From Owenia fusiformis (Eukaryota > Annelida > Polychaeta > Sabellida > Oweniidae): DNA of 60,000 nucleotides. Below, piece by piece: positions 22,721 through 36,974 of the stretch. Every line of letters starts with the position of its first letter. The stretch's first letter is position 1. The position numbers and the translations under genes were made by a program. The stretch is from positions 16,043,754 to 16,103,753 of the forward strand of contig CAIIXF020000011.1 of NCBI GenBank assembly GCA_903813345.2. The letters are read 5' to 3'. Under the pieces are notes generated by a model. The model worked only from the letters and a program-made list of their open reading frames with translations. It had not been told where the DNA came from and ran no database searches.

Positions 22721-24478
22721 AGAATAATTCTGATTATAACATCCTCATTTTAACATGATTTTCTGCAAGGTTTTCAACTGGGTGTAAAAAGGTTTCCAAC
22801 TAGGTGTAAAAAGGTTTTCAACCAGGTGCCCAGCAGTTTTCAAATTATCAAATGAGTGATGTTACATCAAGTATATTTTCAACCAGCCCAAAATATCTAC
22901 TCTAACCTGAAAAAATGTTTGGATGTTTGAGATTGTTAACAAAGCCTCGCAACAAGACAATGGAACAGCCTACTTCTTGATGTAAAGATTTTGTGTAACA
23001 TTAATTTTTTTATTGGTGGCAAATCTTGGTGTTTGAAAATAATGATTGGTTCTGTGCAGTGACCTATAGAAGGATTTTTGAAGCTATTAGTGTCAAATTA
23101 ATTGAGAGAGTTTGATCTTTAAGTACTGAAGTATATTTTAGGGTAAATGCAAAAATTTTACAAGAGCAAAACATGCAAAATATCACCACCTGCCATTTGT
23201 TACAGATACCAACCACCAAACAGTAACCACCAGTAAACACCAACTGCCAAACACCATTCACAAAAAAAAGTAGAAATTATAACAATATGTCGCCACTTCT
23301 GGTGTTGCAAAAAGCATAATATTGACCATTCTGTACTTTAAACATTTTCATTGAGCCACTCTGTATATAGGAAGAGCCCTGAGGGATCATTGCTGTTATT
23401 ATAACACCTACCTTGCAACTAGACTATACTGGTCACAGATCAATATGACATCACAACTCATTGTTCTCATGAGAGGCTACACGATGACTGTATCATAAGC
23501 CTTAAAGCTATATTCACTGTGTAGTAAGCCTTGCTGCTTATCTGCTGTTTAGTGAGGCTGAAATCTTATCTATTGTACAGCAAACCTCACAGCTGATTTA
23601 TGATATTAGTCTATATGTCTTAATATGTATTTCAAGCAATTTATAAACTTCTTATAGTTTATAACCAGAATTTGGTTCATATGACAATAAATTATCTAGT
23701 ATTGCTATTAATCCATGCGTTTATACTGATTTTGAATGATATGAATTTTATATCCTGAATACAATTAAATTAATTGATATTAGACTTTCTGTTCTAAAAA
23801 TCTATGGTATCAGTCATCCTTAATGCTAATTTTATATAATATTTACTCAATATCCATTATTCGGTATAGGGTATTTCATATTCTCATGAAATAAATGTCA
23901 TATCCAGAATTCCAGTATCTAGTTCTTTGACAAATAATCAAACCTAAAGCTCACTTTATCCAATATCAACTTTTATGTATCTTCATCTGAAAAATGATCC
24001 GAGTTCTGCTACTCAGAATCCTCATTTAGTGCATATCTATTGAGTTCACAGTTTCTCTATTGATAAATTATCCATTTTTCATTCAATTCCTGGAAATGTG
24101 TACTTATTCCCCTCCAATTACATTTGGCCATGTAATTATGAGGTTACATGAATCAATTAATGGATTAGCCTCAGTGTAATGAAGGCTACAATGCCTACTG
24201 AATCCAAGATATCAGGTTAAAAGCAATTCTGGTTTAGATTAGGGTTGGTAGGGTCTATGTTTTCTTTCACTGTTACCCTAACATATTTTTAGTTTGGGAC
24301 TGGCTGCTGATCATCTGGTGCTTCTATCCAGTCATATGAAACGTATTGAGAAACGACTATTAGATTTGAGTTATATACAATATGATAACCTCAAATAGTA
24401 TTGTTCATATTATATCATATCCATGAATATTATCGTGTAATATTCATTGAATATTGTCTCTACAAGAATTCTGTTTCC

Positions 24479-24724
24479 TTGAGTAAACTGTATCTTAGTT
24501 ATTGGTATTCCTTGAGTGTTGTCTCTTGTCTTGAGTATAGTGTATCTTAGATACAATTCCTAGAGTGTTGTCTCTTGTCTTGAGTATAGTATATCTTAGA
24601 TATTATTCCTAGAGTGTTGTCTCTTGTCTTGAGTATAGTGTATCTTAGATATTATTCCTAGAGTATTGTCTCTTGTCTTGAGTAGTGTATCTATAATATT
24701 ATTCCTAAAGTATTGTCTTGTCTT
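24479..24724 (+). repeat. 49-bp minisatellite, about five units
   Basis: Units start TTGAGTATAGTGTATCTTAG and end TGTCTCTTGTC. They are spaced about 49 bp apart with a few substitutions and small deletions. The array is non-coding. Confidence 0.75.
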
Positions 24725-27700
24725 GAGTATAGTGTTTCAATACATTATTATTATCTATTATTAGTATTGTCTCTTGTTTCCTTGAGGCTTGAGTATCTTC
24801 TTATTGAGAATTTCCCCCTTCAGTATTGTATTTCAATGTATGTCTCTTTGTGTATTATACTCTTGAGCACTGTTTTTTCTTGAATATTTTTTTCAAACAA
24901 TCGCCTCAATTCCCCATTGAAATGCAGAGTATCAATTGAGCAAATGTTAATAAAAACAACTGTTTAAATACAATTGAATAAAAAGTTGACAGTTTTAAAA
25001 CAATTCCTCTGAGGTGTCATTGATATGTCTTCTCTAATATTCCAAATATCCTTAACCCTCATAGGCTACTAATATCATCTATAACGTGCCATCAATATTG
25101 AGATTTTTCATCATAAAGTTTCTTCGTCTGTTCAGTAACCCTTTCCTATAGTTCATCTTATTTCTTTTAGGAAAGTTTCACCTAATATAATTGGTCTGTC
25201 ACACTCGGGGGTATCATATCGGTTCAATTATTTCCCTGAAACAACTATTTTCCAACTACTTTCAACTCTATGATTGATATATGCCTTTTACTTTTAATAT
25301 CATCTATTTTAACTGAGAATCTTTTATCTTTAAGTGAAATTGAAGACTCTAATCCACTATTACATCCATATTAAATTCTCACTATAAAATGAAGTTGATG
25401 AGCTCTGATTCGTAGTTTGGTTGCTTTCTGATCACAGTATATTCTTGGTATGGCCTGGTCTGAAATACTCTGGAATATGATGAGAGGATAATAGCGTGTG
25501 CATATTAACACGACACACGACTTGACGTGAAAGCTTTCCTTGTGTTATTGTCCTCAGGCTGATGAGGCAGAAGATTCATCAGGAAAATTAGAAAATTGTG
25601 TATAATTAGCCGAATGGTATTAATTTTGAACCTAGTCTATTCCAGTGGCTTTCTCAGTTGAATTTTCATACTGTTCTATAGATTAAATTATACATGAGTA
25701 AAGAGGCTGTTGTTGTGTTGTCATCTGCGAGTGTAATCTTACATGTTCTTTTATCGCAGGCTGCAGTAAGCCTTGATCTAGCTCCAGGCCTATGATAACA
25801 AATTACAATATTTGATGTGCATTTCTTTGTTTTGAGACATCAGCAATTCAGCATGCAAAAAGTAGGCCTATGAAAAGTCCACAAATAATTAAAGTAAATT
25901 GTTCAGTTTTCTCTTACAAATATTTATTACACATATGAGTGTATGTATTTAAGATCATTTCTCAAATCAAATATCCATTCAAAAACGTATTTGATATAAT
26001 CCATTATCCAAATTGTTATCCAATTTATAGTGTTTTCCAATTTCATTCCAAATCCTACATTTCTCTTTGATAATTAAAACTCCTTGAAAAAAATCTGAAA
26101 TATATTTCCTCCCGCAGTTCTCAGCTGACAAAGAACGGCACCTACAGCATACAAACTAAGTAAATTCCTTTTATTGGTGGTTCATGAATGTGCTAGTGTA
26201 GAATGTCATGCCAGTTCTTAACCACAGCCCTTTCTTATACACCATCCTTAATATCCCGTCAACTAAATGATGAATTATCCTTCCAAATTTTTCAATAGCT
26301 TTTACCACAGATTTAAATGCTGCTATTTATCTTTGTTTCCAGAGCTTTTTTCTTGAATTTTGAGCAGATTGCCGATTGATATCTTAAAGTCTGCCAGTGA
26401 GGAAGGCTTCATGTTTTAAAAATAAATATGACCTGGGGTCATTCATCAGTCCATGGGGTCTGCTCATCAAAATCCTCTCTTTTGATTATCTATGTATTAT
26501 CCAAGGATTATCCAATATTCTATCGTGTTTTAGAGTTTTATATGAGTGTACTGAATTATGTGTATGATGTTTTGGTGTATGAAACTGAACTATAACATCT
26601 TGCTTGAATAATACACATCTCTGGGTTTGCTTATTTTAATGTTTGGGGGTCAAGCACCCTTTACTAATGTATGCTTTCCAGGGGTCACTGTCACTTATAC
26701 ATATTTCATCATACAGGTTTAGGGGCCAAATTGGATCTATATGATACCAGAATGTCTAGACAATGCTTATTCATGTCCTATGGCCATATCCTTTCTATCC
26801 CAGGCCAGAATCATGGATTTGTTAATCACATATTCTTCCTCTTCAAGATGCAAATGAAAATGCTAATAATTCAAATGAAACATTATAACTTATAAAGAGA
26901 CAAAAAATGCTCATTTCAATAGAGGAATTTCAATAGCAAATGTACAAATGTCTTTGTGTGATTTTAATAATCAAAAAGTAATGAGGCATCACTCCTACTT
27001 AGAGCTGACAATTTTTCTTTGATCCTATATAATTGCCAAGAAGCAGATTAATAAATAGGCCATATTCTACCATCTTTCATATATTTATGAGATGTTTAAC
27101 CGAAATTCATTGTCATATTCACTATCCTGAAAAACAAGTATTTCCAAGAAAATAATTTTAATCAGGGAATCATATTCCTGATTTTTTTGAATGCAAAAAT
27201 TATGCAATTATCACCGAGTTATGACTTCTAGTTTTCTATTACAATATCAGGAAAATGCCTTCTATCAGACCAGTTCTGCCAAGACGTAATGTTTATTTGA
27301 CATATGAGTCCCTATTTAACCCTCCATCATAACCTTCCCTTACATTTTATCCCAAATGAACAGACAGGGTAATAACATGGATTTTTATCAACCATTTACT
27401 AAATTCAAATAACATCAACTATGACAAAAGATAGTTCAATTTTTTAATCCTGGCGTTCAAAGTTTATGATTACATATTAGTCTATGATAACAAAATAAAC
27501 TTCAAATAAATAAATATTGAAATATAAAACTATCATTATATATCTCCTTTATTAACTCTTTAGATGTCATGATATGACATATTAGTCGGATTTTTTACAT
27601 CAATAAAGTGATGAAACAAATACTTGGGTACTTCTGATTGGTTTGAAAGAATGACACACCACAAACAATGCAACACAATGTATTTAAAGAACATGTCAAT

Positions 27701-28291
27701 CTAAGACCTTAGAAGTCAAAGCAGTGAACTCCCCAAAAAATTTTTCAACGGGGTGCAATTTTTCAAGTCTGAAAAAATCGGCCCTCGCTTCGCTCCAAGT
27801 GGCTGCTTACTTCACTGATTTTTTTTCATCAGAAGTTGAAGTGCAGGGTGCCAACTGGAGGGCCTGGACATGGGGAGCTCACTGCAAAGACAATTTTCAC
27901 AAATATTCTAAATTCTATTTGCACAAGGAAAAAAAAACAACAACATAGGCACACATATGTGACCCAAACTAGAAGTGTACACGAAGCTCTCTTTTAAAGA
28001 AAGCAAAACAAATGATTAGAAGGATATATATGTTACACATTTGTATAATTATTAGTCACTCTGTTAATATCCAAGCAGATATGTAATAGATTTAGAAACT
28101 GAATGTATTGATCACTGAAAAGGCAGACAAGTTTATTCAATGATTGATTACCCTGCGTGCAGAGTCTAGTTAAACTACACTCTGCCTAGTAGAGACCATA
28201 TTATAGTTTAGTAGCCCCTCTCCCACGACGGGTACCGGTGACAGTTCGGGGTAATAAATCACTTCTGACCTACGCGCTGACCTTTCTTCCA

Positions 28292-28428
28292 CCAATCAGT
28301 GAGCTTGAAGAAACGTACGCCAAATGTGTTCTAATTAAATATGCGTGTGTCAATGGCTCAACAATGACGTCAGAAGGAATGACCATATATAGAACGTCGG
28401 TCAAATTTGGCCGACGAACACTGATTGG
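28292..28428 (+). promoter_or_regulatory. Promoter-like block: CCAAT, CRE, TATA, inverted CCAAT
   Basis: CCAATCAG at 28292-28299, a perfect CRE TGACGTCA at 28365-28372, TATATAG at 28386-28392 and CTGATTGG at 28421-28428 are arranged as in a core promoter. A start site near 28416-28420 would be expected from the TATA box. The block is GC-richer than its surroundings. It lies upstream of a candidate two-exon gene. Flanking words also occur near 51258-51350, so part of the region is a dispersed repeat. Confidence 0.4.
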
Positions 28429-28535
28429 CGCGGTGAGTTCACAGGTTTATTTTAGTTTGAAAGAGTGGAGACGAAGCTCTCTTTTAAGAAGTGAAGTCAA
28501 ACGAATGCAAAGGGTAATGATTGATGTAGCAGTAC

Positions 28536-28581
28536 ATGAAACTAGATATGGGGAGCTTGGTTACAGTGCATGATAATACTG
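28536..28581 (+). CDS. Candidate nested gene, coding exon 1
   Basis: An ATG at 28536 (an in-frame TAG lies 9 bases upstream) opens the peptide MKLDMGSLVTVHDNT and ends with one extra base at a strong donor, CTG|GTGAGT (28582). The second Met at 28548 has the better context. The phase fits exon 2 at 36677, giving a split Ala codon. An overlapping upstream frame (from the ATG near 28505) covers the start. I do not recognise the protein. Support is the promoter-like block upstream, the consensus donor and the phase match; the link across 8.1 kb is inference. Confidence 0.3.
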
Positions 28582-28984
28582 GTGAGTTCTTTTTTATAAT
28601 GTAATAAATATAGCAAGCTTGAAGATGAGGAAAATATGTGATTTGTAATTTATCGAAGTATATTTCTACTATGCATTAAAGAAATCAACATTTCTACAAT
28701 AATAAAATTGGTTTTGAATTCTTCGCTGTGAAACAAATTTTGAATAATTTGATGACACTATTTTGATATGATCCAAAAACCACCAAATATTTATTAATTC
28801 TGTAATTAAAGAATCATTAGCATTACAGTAAAACATGTGAACGTAAGCACTGCTAAATATGAACTCAATATATTTACACCTCGTAATGTGAACATTTCTG
28901 AATAAGAGTTTATTAACACAAATGCACATATTTAGAATAGATATCCCATTAACTCCCATGTCATCAAAACCTACTCATGTACAA

Positions 28985-29235
28985 AGGAACTTATTCTTGA
29001 TTCACAAGGTTTCTGCCCCCCCTCCCTTGGGTGGGCCAAGAAAAAAATTGTGCCCTAAAAAAATTGTTGGGCCCAAAAAGGCCTTTAAAGTGGGGCTTTG
29101 TGGCCATTACTAGCCTTTTTAAAACCTTATTTTTAATTTCAGGCCAAATTTTGAAGAAAATGGGCCTTAAATTTTCAAAATTTGGGCCCACTTTTTAGTT
29201 TTAGGGGGCCAAATTTTTTTTATCTACCCCTGACC
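28985..29235 (+). repeat. Dispersed GGGCC-rich repeat, copy 1
   Basis: The words AATTTCAGGCCAAATTTTGAAG and CAAAATTTGGGCC recur diverged at 58437-58571. The block is rich in GGGCC and poly-A/T runs. Short open frames on both strands here are repeat-derived and not genes. Confidence 0.6.
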
Positions 29236-32200
29236 TAAGTACTGACCACCTTGAAAGTTGAAGAGTTCGGAACTAATCTCCATTTGAATCTTAGCTGGTC
29301 CAAGCAAAGTTCACCTTAGGCATGTCTCATTCTGATATTCATTACATTCTTCTGATAGAAGGCAGTAGTTCCCCACGACTGACAGATCCTCCATTCACAA
29401 TCTGTTTATTTTATAATGTTGGTTTAAACAGTGAGGGAATTTCAGAAGAATTTCAGTGGTGTCACCTAATTTTGAGCTGAGTTTTACGATTTCATAGTCT
29501 CATTCTGATTGATTTATTAAATATGACAGCTTAAGTTGTCTCTCAATAACACATCATACAATCGTGTCATGTATTTATCATATACCTAATATTTTTCTTC
29601 AGATCTACTCTATTTTTGGTAGAAGTTTATTATAAGTGTGAGAATCACTTATTTGACATATAAAGTGGCACTCAATTCTATACACTGATATGGCAACTTA
29701 CAAGGACCACCCCATATAAGGACCACCCTATATAGCTGACATAAATCACTTTTTCAGACCTTGTATTTCATAATTTGTTAAAAATTCTCTGGAGAATATC
29801 TGATAGCATAACTCACTCTGAATAAGAATATTCTCCACACTCTTTGGCATTTTTACTGAAGGAGCAAATATTTGATATGACAATGAGGTAGATTCATTAA
29901 ATAGAAGAAAAGTTAAAAAACTACATTAATTAATCAAATAAACAATGTACCTTTAATTAAACTGGGAATCCATAAATTTGACTTCCAGTCTTAAAACTCC
30001 CCAATTCGATGGTCTGCCTACACACACAAAATGAAAGGCAAAATTCAACATCTCATCAGGTGTCATTGAGTACATTATATTAAATAGCAAAAAGTTCAAA
30101 AGAAAAATGGGATTGACCAAAGATTGACACAATACTTGATATGAGAGAAAACACTAAATAGATGTTTGATTGAGGCTAGATAGGCTGGATAGGTTGACCA
30201 CATGTCATGTATACTTAATACTGATAAATCTACTATATGCCACCATTGCAGAGCTCAATCCTTTTTATTCAATGAAATGAATAAAACTTATAAAATATGT
30301 ATAAATCCCAATGTATTAATGCCTTATAATTATATAGTGATAAAATATCGGTATTAATCTGGGGAAGTGCTGAATTTCTGGCAAACAGCAAAATTTCTCT
30401 AAAAATAGGCTACTAATTTTTGATAAATCAAATCAAAATGGTTATTACATTAATGGGAACTAAAGATGTCTTTCTATTTTGGATCACCCCATGTGGATTC
30501 ACAGATCAAGAAATGAGGTAAAAAAAGTTAATGCATGAATTACAGTTCTCAGATTTCACTCTTATTTTTAAGAATATATAAAGTAACTACGAATAAAAAC
30601 TACAATTAGAAAACTGTTTAAAATATCACAACATCATTCCTACAATAGGCCTTCTTTTATAATAGAAAGGAGTGGCAATGTGTACCAGAACAACCAAAAA
30701 ACATTTCATTTTTAGAATGATCCAAATCTGCCAATTATTCTGTATCAAGGGTACTCTGACAATATAAACACATGGTAGTTATCACATCCAATATATCTTT
30801 CTCTTATTGACTGGAATGATAAGATAATGCTACAACTATGTAGTCCTAGATAGTCCAATAATTGTACCTATATATTCATCTTACATGTCTTATCATAGCT
30901 GATATTTCTGTTCCTTACCTAGCTTTCTTTTACCCAAGACAAGAGTTTAACTTCAATGAACGGTCTACAAATTAAGATAATTTAATAGTTTATATCAAAT
31001 TTGAATTGATTGTCAGGGACTTATTCCTTGGTCCATGCATTTGTTCTTCTTTTCACAATTTAGTAATTTGTCAAAATATGTCTATTTTCTATGATTTTGC
31101 TCATACATATATTAAATATAAATAATTTATAAATATATCGTGGGTAAAAGACTACTTTTAAAATCTGAAGTGGGTGCAGTAACTTAACTTGCTATAATCC
31201 TTGGGAGATCACTGCATTTTCTGCTCAATGCATCAAATGGAAAGGCAACATTAATCCCAGATTCAAACTCTTAAATAGACACATCACCATCAAAAGTGTT
31301 ACCTCATCTGTCATAGTGAGAGGGAAGTGTGACTTGTAAATGAGGATTCAGAGTACTTTAAAATAACAACTGAAATTAACCAATTTAGATCATTTTTGAT
31401 TTATATAAAATTTATTCCAAGCTGGCAAAAAGCTATTTCATTGTAACATATCAGAAATATACATGAGCTTTATACTTATGAACATTAATATAAAAAATGA
31501 GAAAATGATAAAGCTTTTCAGATATTCATGTGTTTGGCTTAATTCAGTAAAACAATTGGCATATCAATGGGTCAATTGTAGAAAGCATATATGTACATAT
31601 TTTAAAGTAGCAGAATTTTTTTTAAAAAGAGGGTACAAATGCCACTGATGGATCCAAAATTTAGAAAATCTTTTTCTGGGCCCACCCTTGGATGAATCCG
31701 CCAGTGCAAATATTTTTAAAATGCCAAATAACTGGGCAAAAAATATTGTAAAATTGAATTGTGATTTTGTTTCAAAAGTTACTCTCAACTCTCTTTGTTA
31801 CCCCTTTAAGACAGTCTGACACAGAGGCCTTGACAAAACATTATGTAGACAGTTTCATGGTCAATTTGAGTAACAATAGTGTCTGCTGTCTGTCAGACAG
31901 CACCTCCTTTCATTATATTGATTCATAGTCAAACAGAATATACTGATATGTGTTTAGATATGAGTTAACCCAGTTGATTAAGGACAGGGATTTTTTGATC
32001 AATATAAACCATTCAATACTACATTATCTGAACTAGTTCTAATTTTCACCTACATCATTTTGAGTACCCCGAGTGTCATAGTTTAAGCTTGGAGCAAATG
32101 TGGAATGTCACTCTACTCTTTGGTGATTTTGAAGTCATATCTGAACTCCACAGTTCAAAATCAACTTCTGAAGTAATTTGACACCATCTTCTAATTTGCC

Positions 32201-32931
32201 TCACTGACTTTTTATTGTTTCTCAAAACATATTCTCTCAAAATCAGAAAATTAGGGCGAGGAGTTCAGTCACAAAAAATAAAAAATAACGAGTGACAACA
32301 TACATTTTCTCCAAGTGTAGTATACTAGGCTCTGAGTCTGAATAAGGGAAACAAGTGTACAGTTTTGATACGTATAAGATCTAAATAATCCCCAAAGTAG
32401 CTGTCATTGCCTGATGAGAGTTTTAATGTGAAATTAACGCAGGTACTTATGAAAGCATAGAATATCTCTAAGTATTCTGTGATTATGATTATCTCTTACT
32501 GAAGAGTACACATGAAGCTCTTTTTTAAGAAACAAAATCAACCTACAGTAAAACCTGTCTTAAATTCGAATGTCATTTAGACTGGCTGAAAGCATTTAGA
32601 TAATAGGAGGTGTTTGGATATTAAGGTTTTTGCATCTGCAATATTCTATAACATCTGTATTTGAAATGAAATGGGTACATTTTGAGATAACCATTATTCA
32701 ATGATTTCCTGAGTGATGAGATTTGAATGCCGACCCCTTATCACATTTTGGGAATGATTGATATTTCAGATCATATTCTTCAGCTACCAATTAATAAGTT
32801 TTCCCACATTATTTATGTTACCACCGTGAACTTTAAGTTCATAAATAGTAAACACATCGAAGAAACATTGTGTTCAAACAATCCATGTTTCTCAATTGAA
32901 ACAATTTTTTCTAATTTCCACATTCAAAATA

Positions 32932-33857
32932 CAGTAAAACCTGTCCGATGGAATACCTCTCTGTAGGGAAAACCTATAAACAAGGAATGCTTTTCAAAAG
33001 AACCAAATATTTTTCCATTGACTTACATGTTAACGGACCCTCTCTGTAGGGAAAACCTGTGAACAGGGAACAAGGAACACTTTTTTGGGCAAATTATGAA
33101 AATTCACCTGTGAACATGGAATATTGGTAACACTGTATATTCCATTATTTTTCAAAGGTTTGAAAGTCCTAAGCAAATATCTGATTCTAAAAAGCTTGGA
33201 TTAATATGATTGAGATTAAGATAAGCCAATTGTTTACACGATGAAGCATCCCACCCCCTGTTAATTACCCTGATATATTTTATAACTAATACTAATCTGT
33301 TTGTTACTTAATATCATGACACTTATTCTTCCTTTAAACAAACCTTATTACTTCTCTTTAGTTGTGATAATCTAGGGACTGATACAATTGTTTTATGGAG
33401 ATGACAGAAGTCCATGTGTCATGTTGAGCCAAATCTCTTTCAATCTTTTACTGATCCAAAATTCTAAATTATCAATGATATAAAATGGGGTTGATGAAAC
33501 TTGAAATTCAGTTCTTAGCAACATATCTCTGCACATCACATCAATAATTACATCAACTAGACATCATCAGACACCAGTAGCAGCAGCTAAAATCAACATA
33601 GGGAGAACGCTCCTCACCCTCAGCCAATGAAGGGATGCGGGAGACCTTCATACATCTTCCGAGATGTCAAAACAACGTCTAGCAACCAAGTATGGAGTCG
33701 GCATGAGTACAATCAATCAATACCCATATAGATACAAATATGCTTATTCGGCAAGTTTGAGTTTGCTGAAAGTGCGGCCCCTCTCTATAGGGAAAACCTC
33801 TGAACAAGGAAACTTTCCTCCAGTCCCAAGAGCATTCCCTGTTCGCAGGTTTTACTG
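32932..33857 (+). mobile_element. pogo/Tigger-like DNA transposon, internally deleted
   Basis: CAGTAAAACCTG at 32932 and CAGGTTTTACTG ending at 33857 are perfect 12-bp inverted ends flanked by TA on each side (32930-32931, 33858-33859). The CTCTCTGTAGGGAAAACCT motif is repeated near both ends (about 32957, 33041 and 33779), probably transposase-binding repeats. A piece of transposase remains near the right end. At 926 bp it is too short to encode a full transposase. Confidence 0.75.
33664..33735 (+). pseudogene. Remnant of pogo-type transposase (CENP-B-like helix-turn-helix)
   Basis: The peptide SKQRLATKYGVGMSTI matches the second-helix signature of CENP-B/pogo N-terminal DNA-binding domains (the family pattern is roughly Q-x-LA-x-KYGV-x-x-STI). 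The similarity ends soon after NQ, and no catalytic DDE region follows within the element. It supports assigning the surrounding inverted-repeat element to the pogo/Tigger group. It cannot encode a working enzyme. Confidence 0.6.
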
Positions 33858-34103
33858 TACAATAGTAAGTGATCTGACACACGAAAAATTCAAGTGATTG
33901 AATGAAATATAAAATAAAAGGTACTCAGAGGAACAACTTTAATATAAACATGATTAATGGTTTTTCATATAAAAGTTTAATATTTAAGATTAGAATTGTG
34001 GACTTTTACCCTGATTCAATTTGAACTGAAATCAACTATGTCAAATAAAGGCACCTGGACAAATGTTATAGTACACCCTTAATTTACAAAGAAAGAAACA
34101 TGC

Positions 34104-34228
34104 CAGGCCCCTATTAGCCAGTTTTGTCAAAAGAAGGGTTCAGTTTTTGAAACAAAAATCCATGAAGGGGGTTCTTGACAATTTTGGCCAAAAATCACTT
34201 GAACCCCCTCTCCCTGGCTACTGCCCTG
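34104..34228. mobile_element. CAGGCCC-end MITE, shortened second copy
   Basis: CAGGCCCCTATTAGCCAG on the left and CCTGGCTACTGCCCTG on the right resemble the ends of the element at 18372-18558. The interior shares GGGGTTC...GACAATTTTG...AAAATCACTTGA in order but is shorter. Confidence 0.55.
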
Positions 34229-34945
34229 ATGTCTTATTTATGTTTATGTGTCTGCCATATATAGCTGCTGCCCTAGTAATATATGCCCTTATTGCAGCAA
34301 TGATAGCAAAACATATAAGATAAGAATGTAAGATGCAACATCTCTCTGTAAGATACACATCTCTATATGGAATATTTTACAAAAAATACCAAGTCCTATA
34401 TTAACTAACAGGTTAATGAGGCCTCTCTGTAAGAAACACCTGGGCAAAAGGAACAGTTTTGATTAATACACAGGTTTTACTTGATATATACCGGGGTACC
34501 CTTTCCAATATTTTGGTTTTGTTTCTTTAAAAGAGTGCTTCATCTACCTAAATTGTAATGTTCTAGGCTCTGATATTCAGGCTAATTCTGGGGCTAAACA
34601 ATTCAATACTGTGAAACTTTTTTTTCAAAGATGTAAAATCTTGAAAAGGATAATTTTTAATACCCTTAGATATAGATATAACATCTAATTTCAATAGAAC
34701 AGCTATCATATAACAATCCTAATTTCTTCTTCTAACTTCATAATTCAACTAAAATATATCGTCACAGGTAAGCCACCCATATATGTTTGCATGTATGTCA
34801 TAATAAAAAAGTTCCTTCAAATTTCTTTGTTCTTAACAGCTATGGGATGGTTCCTTTCACACTGAAAGTGGAAGTGTGCTTAGTTCCTATATTTAGACTT
34901 GGATGCTGTGGTTTCATAAATATAGACAGATGTGGTATAGAGGTA

Positions 34946-35392
34946 CAGTAAAACATGTTGTTATAAATGACACTGCTTATGCTGAAGCCTAGAGGCTCGT
35001 GGTAATTAATTGCATATGAAGCCCCCTTTTAAAATAGCAAAATCACACAATTGAATTTAAGGTTAACACAGAGCTAGGATTATTCCTATTGAGATGATTT
35101 CCTTGTTGCTTATACTCATCATATCTTTCTGTTTCAATTGAAACATCTATGTCTGAGATGAAAAGATCATGATGTTTGAAGTTTGTTGCCTTTCTTCCTT
35201 GTTCCTTATTCTCCTTTCTTATTTCTTATTTAGAAAAGTATTCACATTTCCTTATTCCCCTTTCTTATTTAGAAAAGTATTCACATTTAAACAGACCTGA
35301 TAATGGGAGAGTTAATCGGTGCCAGAAAAAAACTTCAACTGTTCTCATGTGAGGTCCACTTTAAAAACTGTTCATATAAACTGGTTTTACTG
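34946..35392. mobile_element. pogo/Tigger-like MITE, 447 bp
   Basis: CAGTAAAACATG at 34946 and CTGGTTTTACTG ending at 35392 are inverted ends flanked by TA. The interior is non-coding. It includes a direct duplication around 35212-35290 (CCTTTCTTATTTAGAAAAGT and the following bases, twice). Confidence 0.55.
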
Positions 35393-36676
35393 TACTAACC
35401 AATAAAAAAACTTGACAGTTTTCTATTGTAACCTAATTGATTAAAAGGGGAGTTTCAACTATTTAAATGGATATTTGATAATAACATAAATTATAGGTTA
35501 GGTCTATTTAAATTCAAAAATAACAAAAAACTGCACTCCAATTTATCTTCACTGAAAATAAACTGATACAAAACTGACTTAAATCTTTCCTAGTTCTATT
35601 ATATAAAGAAAGATGCATTTACAATATTATTTTTTTCAAATATTACCCTTTGTGCTGTCTAGTTTAATTTTAGTCCTATTTATTACATGGAAGCAAAACA
35701 GGTATACCCATTAGTCTAGACATTATAGTGAATATTCTATGACACTAAGCTGAAAATAAAAATAAACTGTGAACCATTCAACGAAACACCTGGCTATATG
35801 TGAAAAGTTCAATATAAATTCACTCAATATTGTGAATAAATTACCACAAAGACTGTATCCATACAAAGTTCTATGTACCTAATATTAATGGTTGGATCTA
35901 TTTTGTCATTTCTCTTGGTCTTATGAAGAATATAGAAAATGAAGTTTTTCATAGTTAAATTTGGGACTATTTACATGTATGTTATTTGAAGTTTAAAAAT
36001 ATAAATCAGATCTCTACATAATACTTTTCACAAATTCAAATTTAAAAAAAATTGTATGATGATTGTATAAATTCTAATTATATAATAATATAATTTGATC
36101 ATTATTGTAAAATTAGAATTAACATTTTATAACATAAAACAAAAATATCTCTAACTTTTACTAATTAAATAAATATTTCCCTGAAATGATATTAATCAAA
36201 GAAACGTTTTAATATCGTAATTCTTTAAGAACTTTAGAATGACCTCATCTTTTTGGTAATGGTTTTAATTATGTTTGTTTATTTCAAATCCATAATCACA
36301 TAAACACTTTATTGAGTCTTATCTAAGTAATTAAACATGGCCAACTTATTTAGAATAAACTTGGTAGTATCTCTGGTGATCATTGAAAGAATTACAGGCT
36401 GATATTAATTTTATGTTCTTGTGCAACTGGGGTTTGATGTACTCTATAACAATATATGTTAAGAAACGTTCAAGCTTTATATCAAGAGTATCTAAAATTA
36501 ATACAGGTAGGCGATTGAATCATTTCGAGGTTACCTTGAAATGTTTCCATTATTGATAAATTAATAGTTATTTTTATTTGTCTATTGTCCTGATAACATC
36601 CCGATATGTAGTTGAATCCACAATCATATGGGTCAATCGGCAGAAGCAATTTCAGTGTGTCATTAACTTATTTCAG

Positions 36677-36930
36677 CCGTCAAAATCCTCTATCGACGCT
36701 GCAGCACTAACCCGGATATTAAGGGGATTCCCCTTCTAAAACCTACTGCCATCTTGAAAAGAGGTGCATTTTTCTCAATGAAAAACGAAATTTCCCGTTC
36801 TGCTATTAACCCATACGATTGGGGATTACTACATAAAAAGAATACTCGGGAATTTATTGAGGTACGTAATTTAAGTGTGCAAGGCGTGACAATTTCTCCC
36901 ATATTGCAATCATTTGGACAATCTGTTTAA
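36677..36930 (+). CDS. Candidate nested gene, terminal coding exon
   Basis: A strong acceptor (ATTAACTTATTTCAG, ending 36676) is followed by 83 open codons and a TAA at 36928-36930, with an AATAAA 45 bases later. The peptide begins VKILYRRCSTNPDIKG and includes AINPYDWGLLHKKN; it is basic, with no signal peptide, membrane segment or motif that I recognise. Codon use looks like real coding sequence. It splices in phase with 28536-28581 to give a protein of about 99 aa. It lies antisense within AEBP2 intron 1, ending about 100 bp before AEBP2 exon 1. The minus-strand frame across the same bases lacks comparable signals. Confidence 0.42.
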
Positions 36931-36974
36931 ACGTTCTCAGGACTATTGTCCTGGCACCGATAACGACAGTGCCC

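Noticed and set aside
28238-28573. 111-codon plus-strand frame as a protein gene
   Set aside because: It runs across the TATA/CRE promoter-like block and a dispersed repeat, and has no recognisable domain. The nested gene reads another frame at its end.
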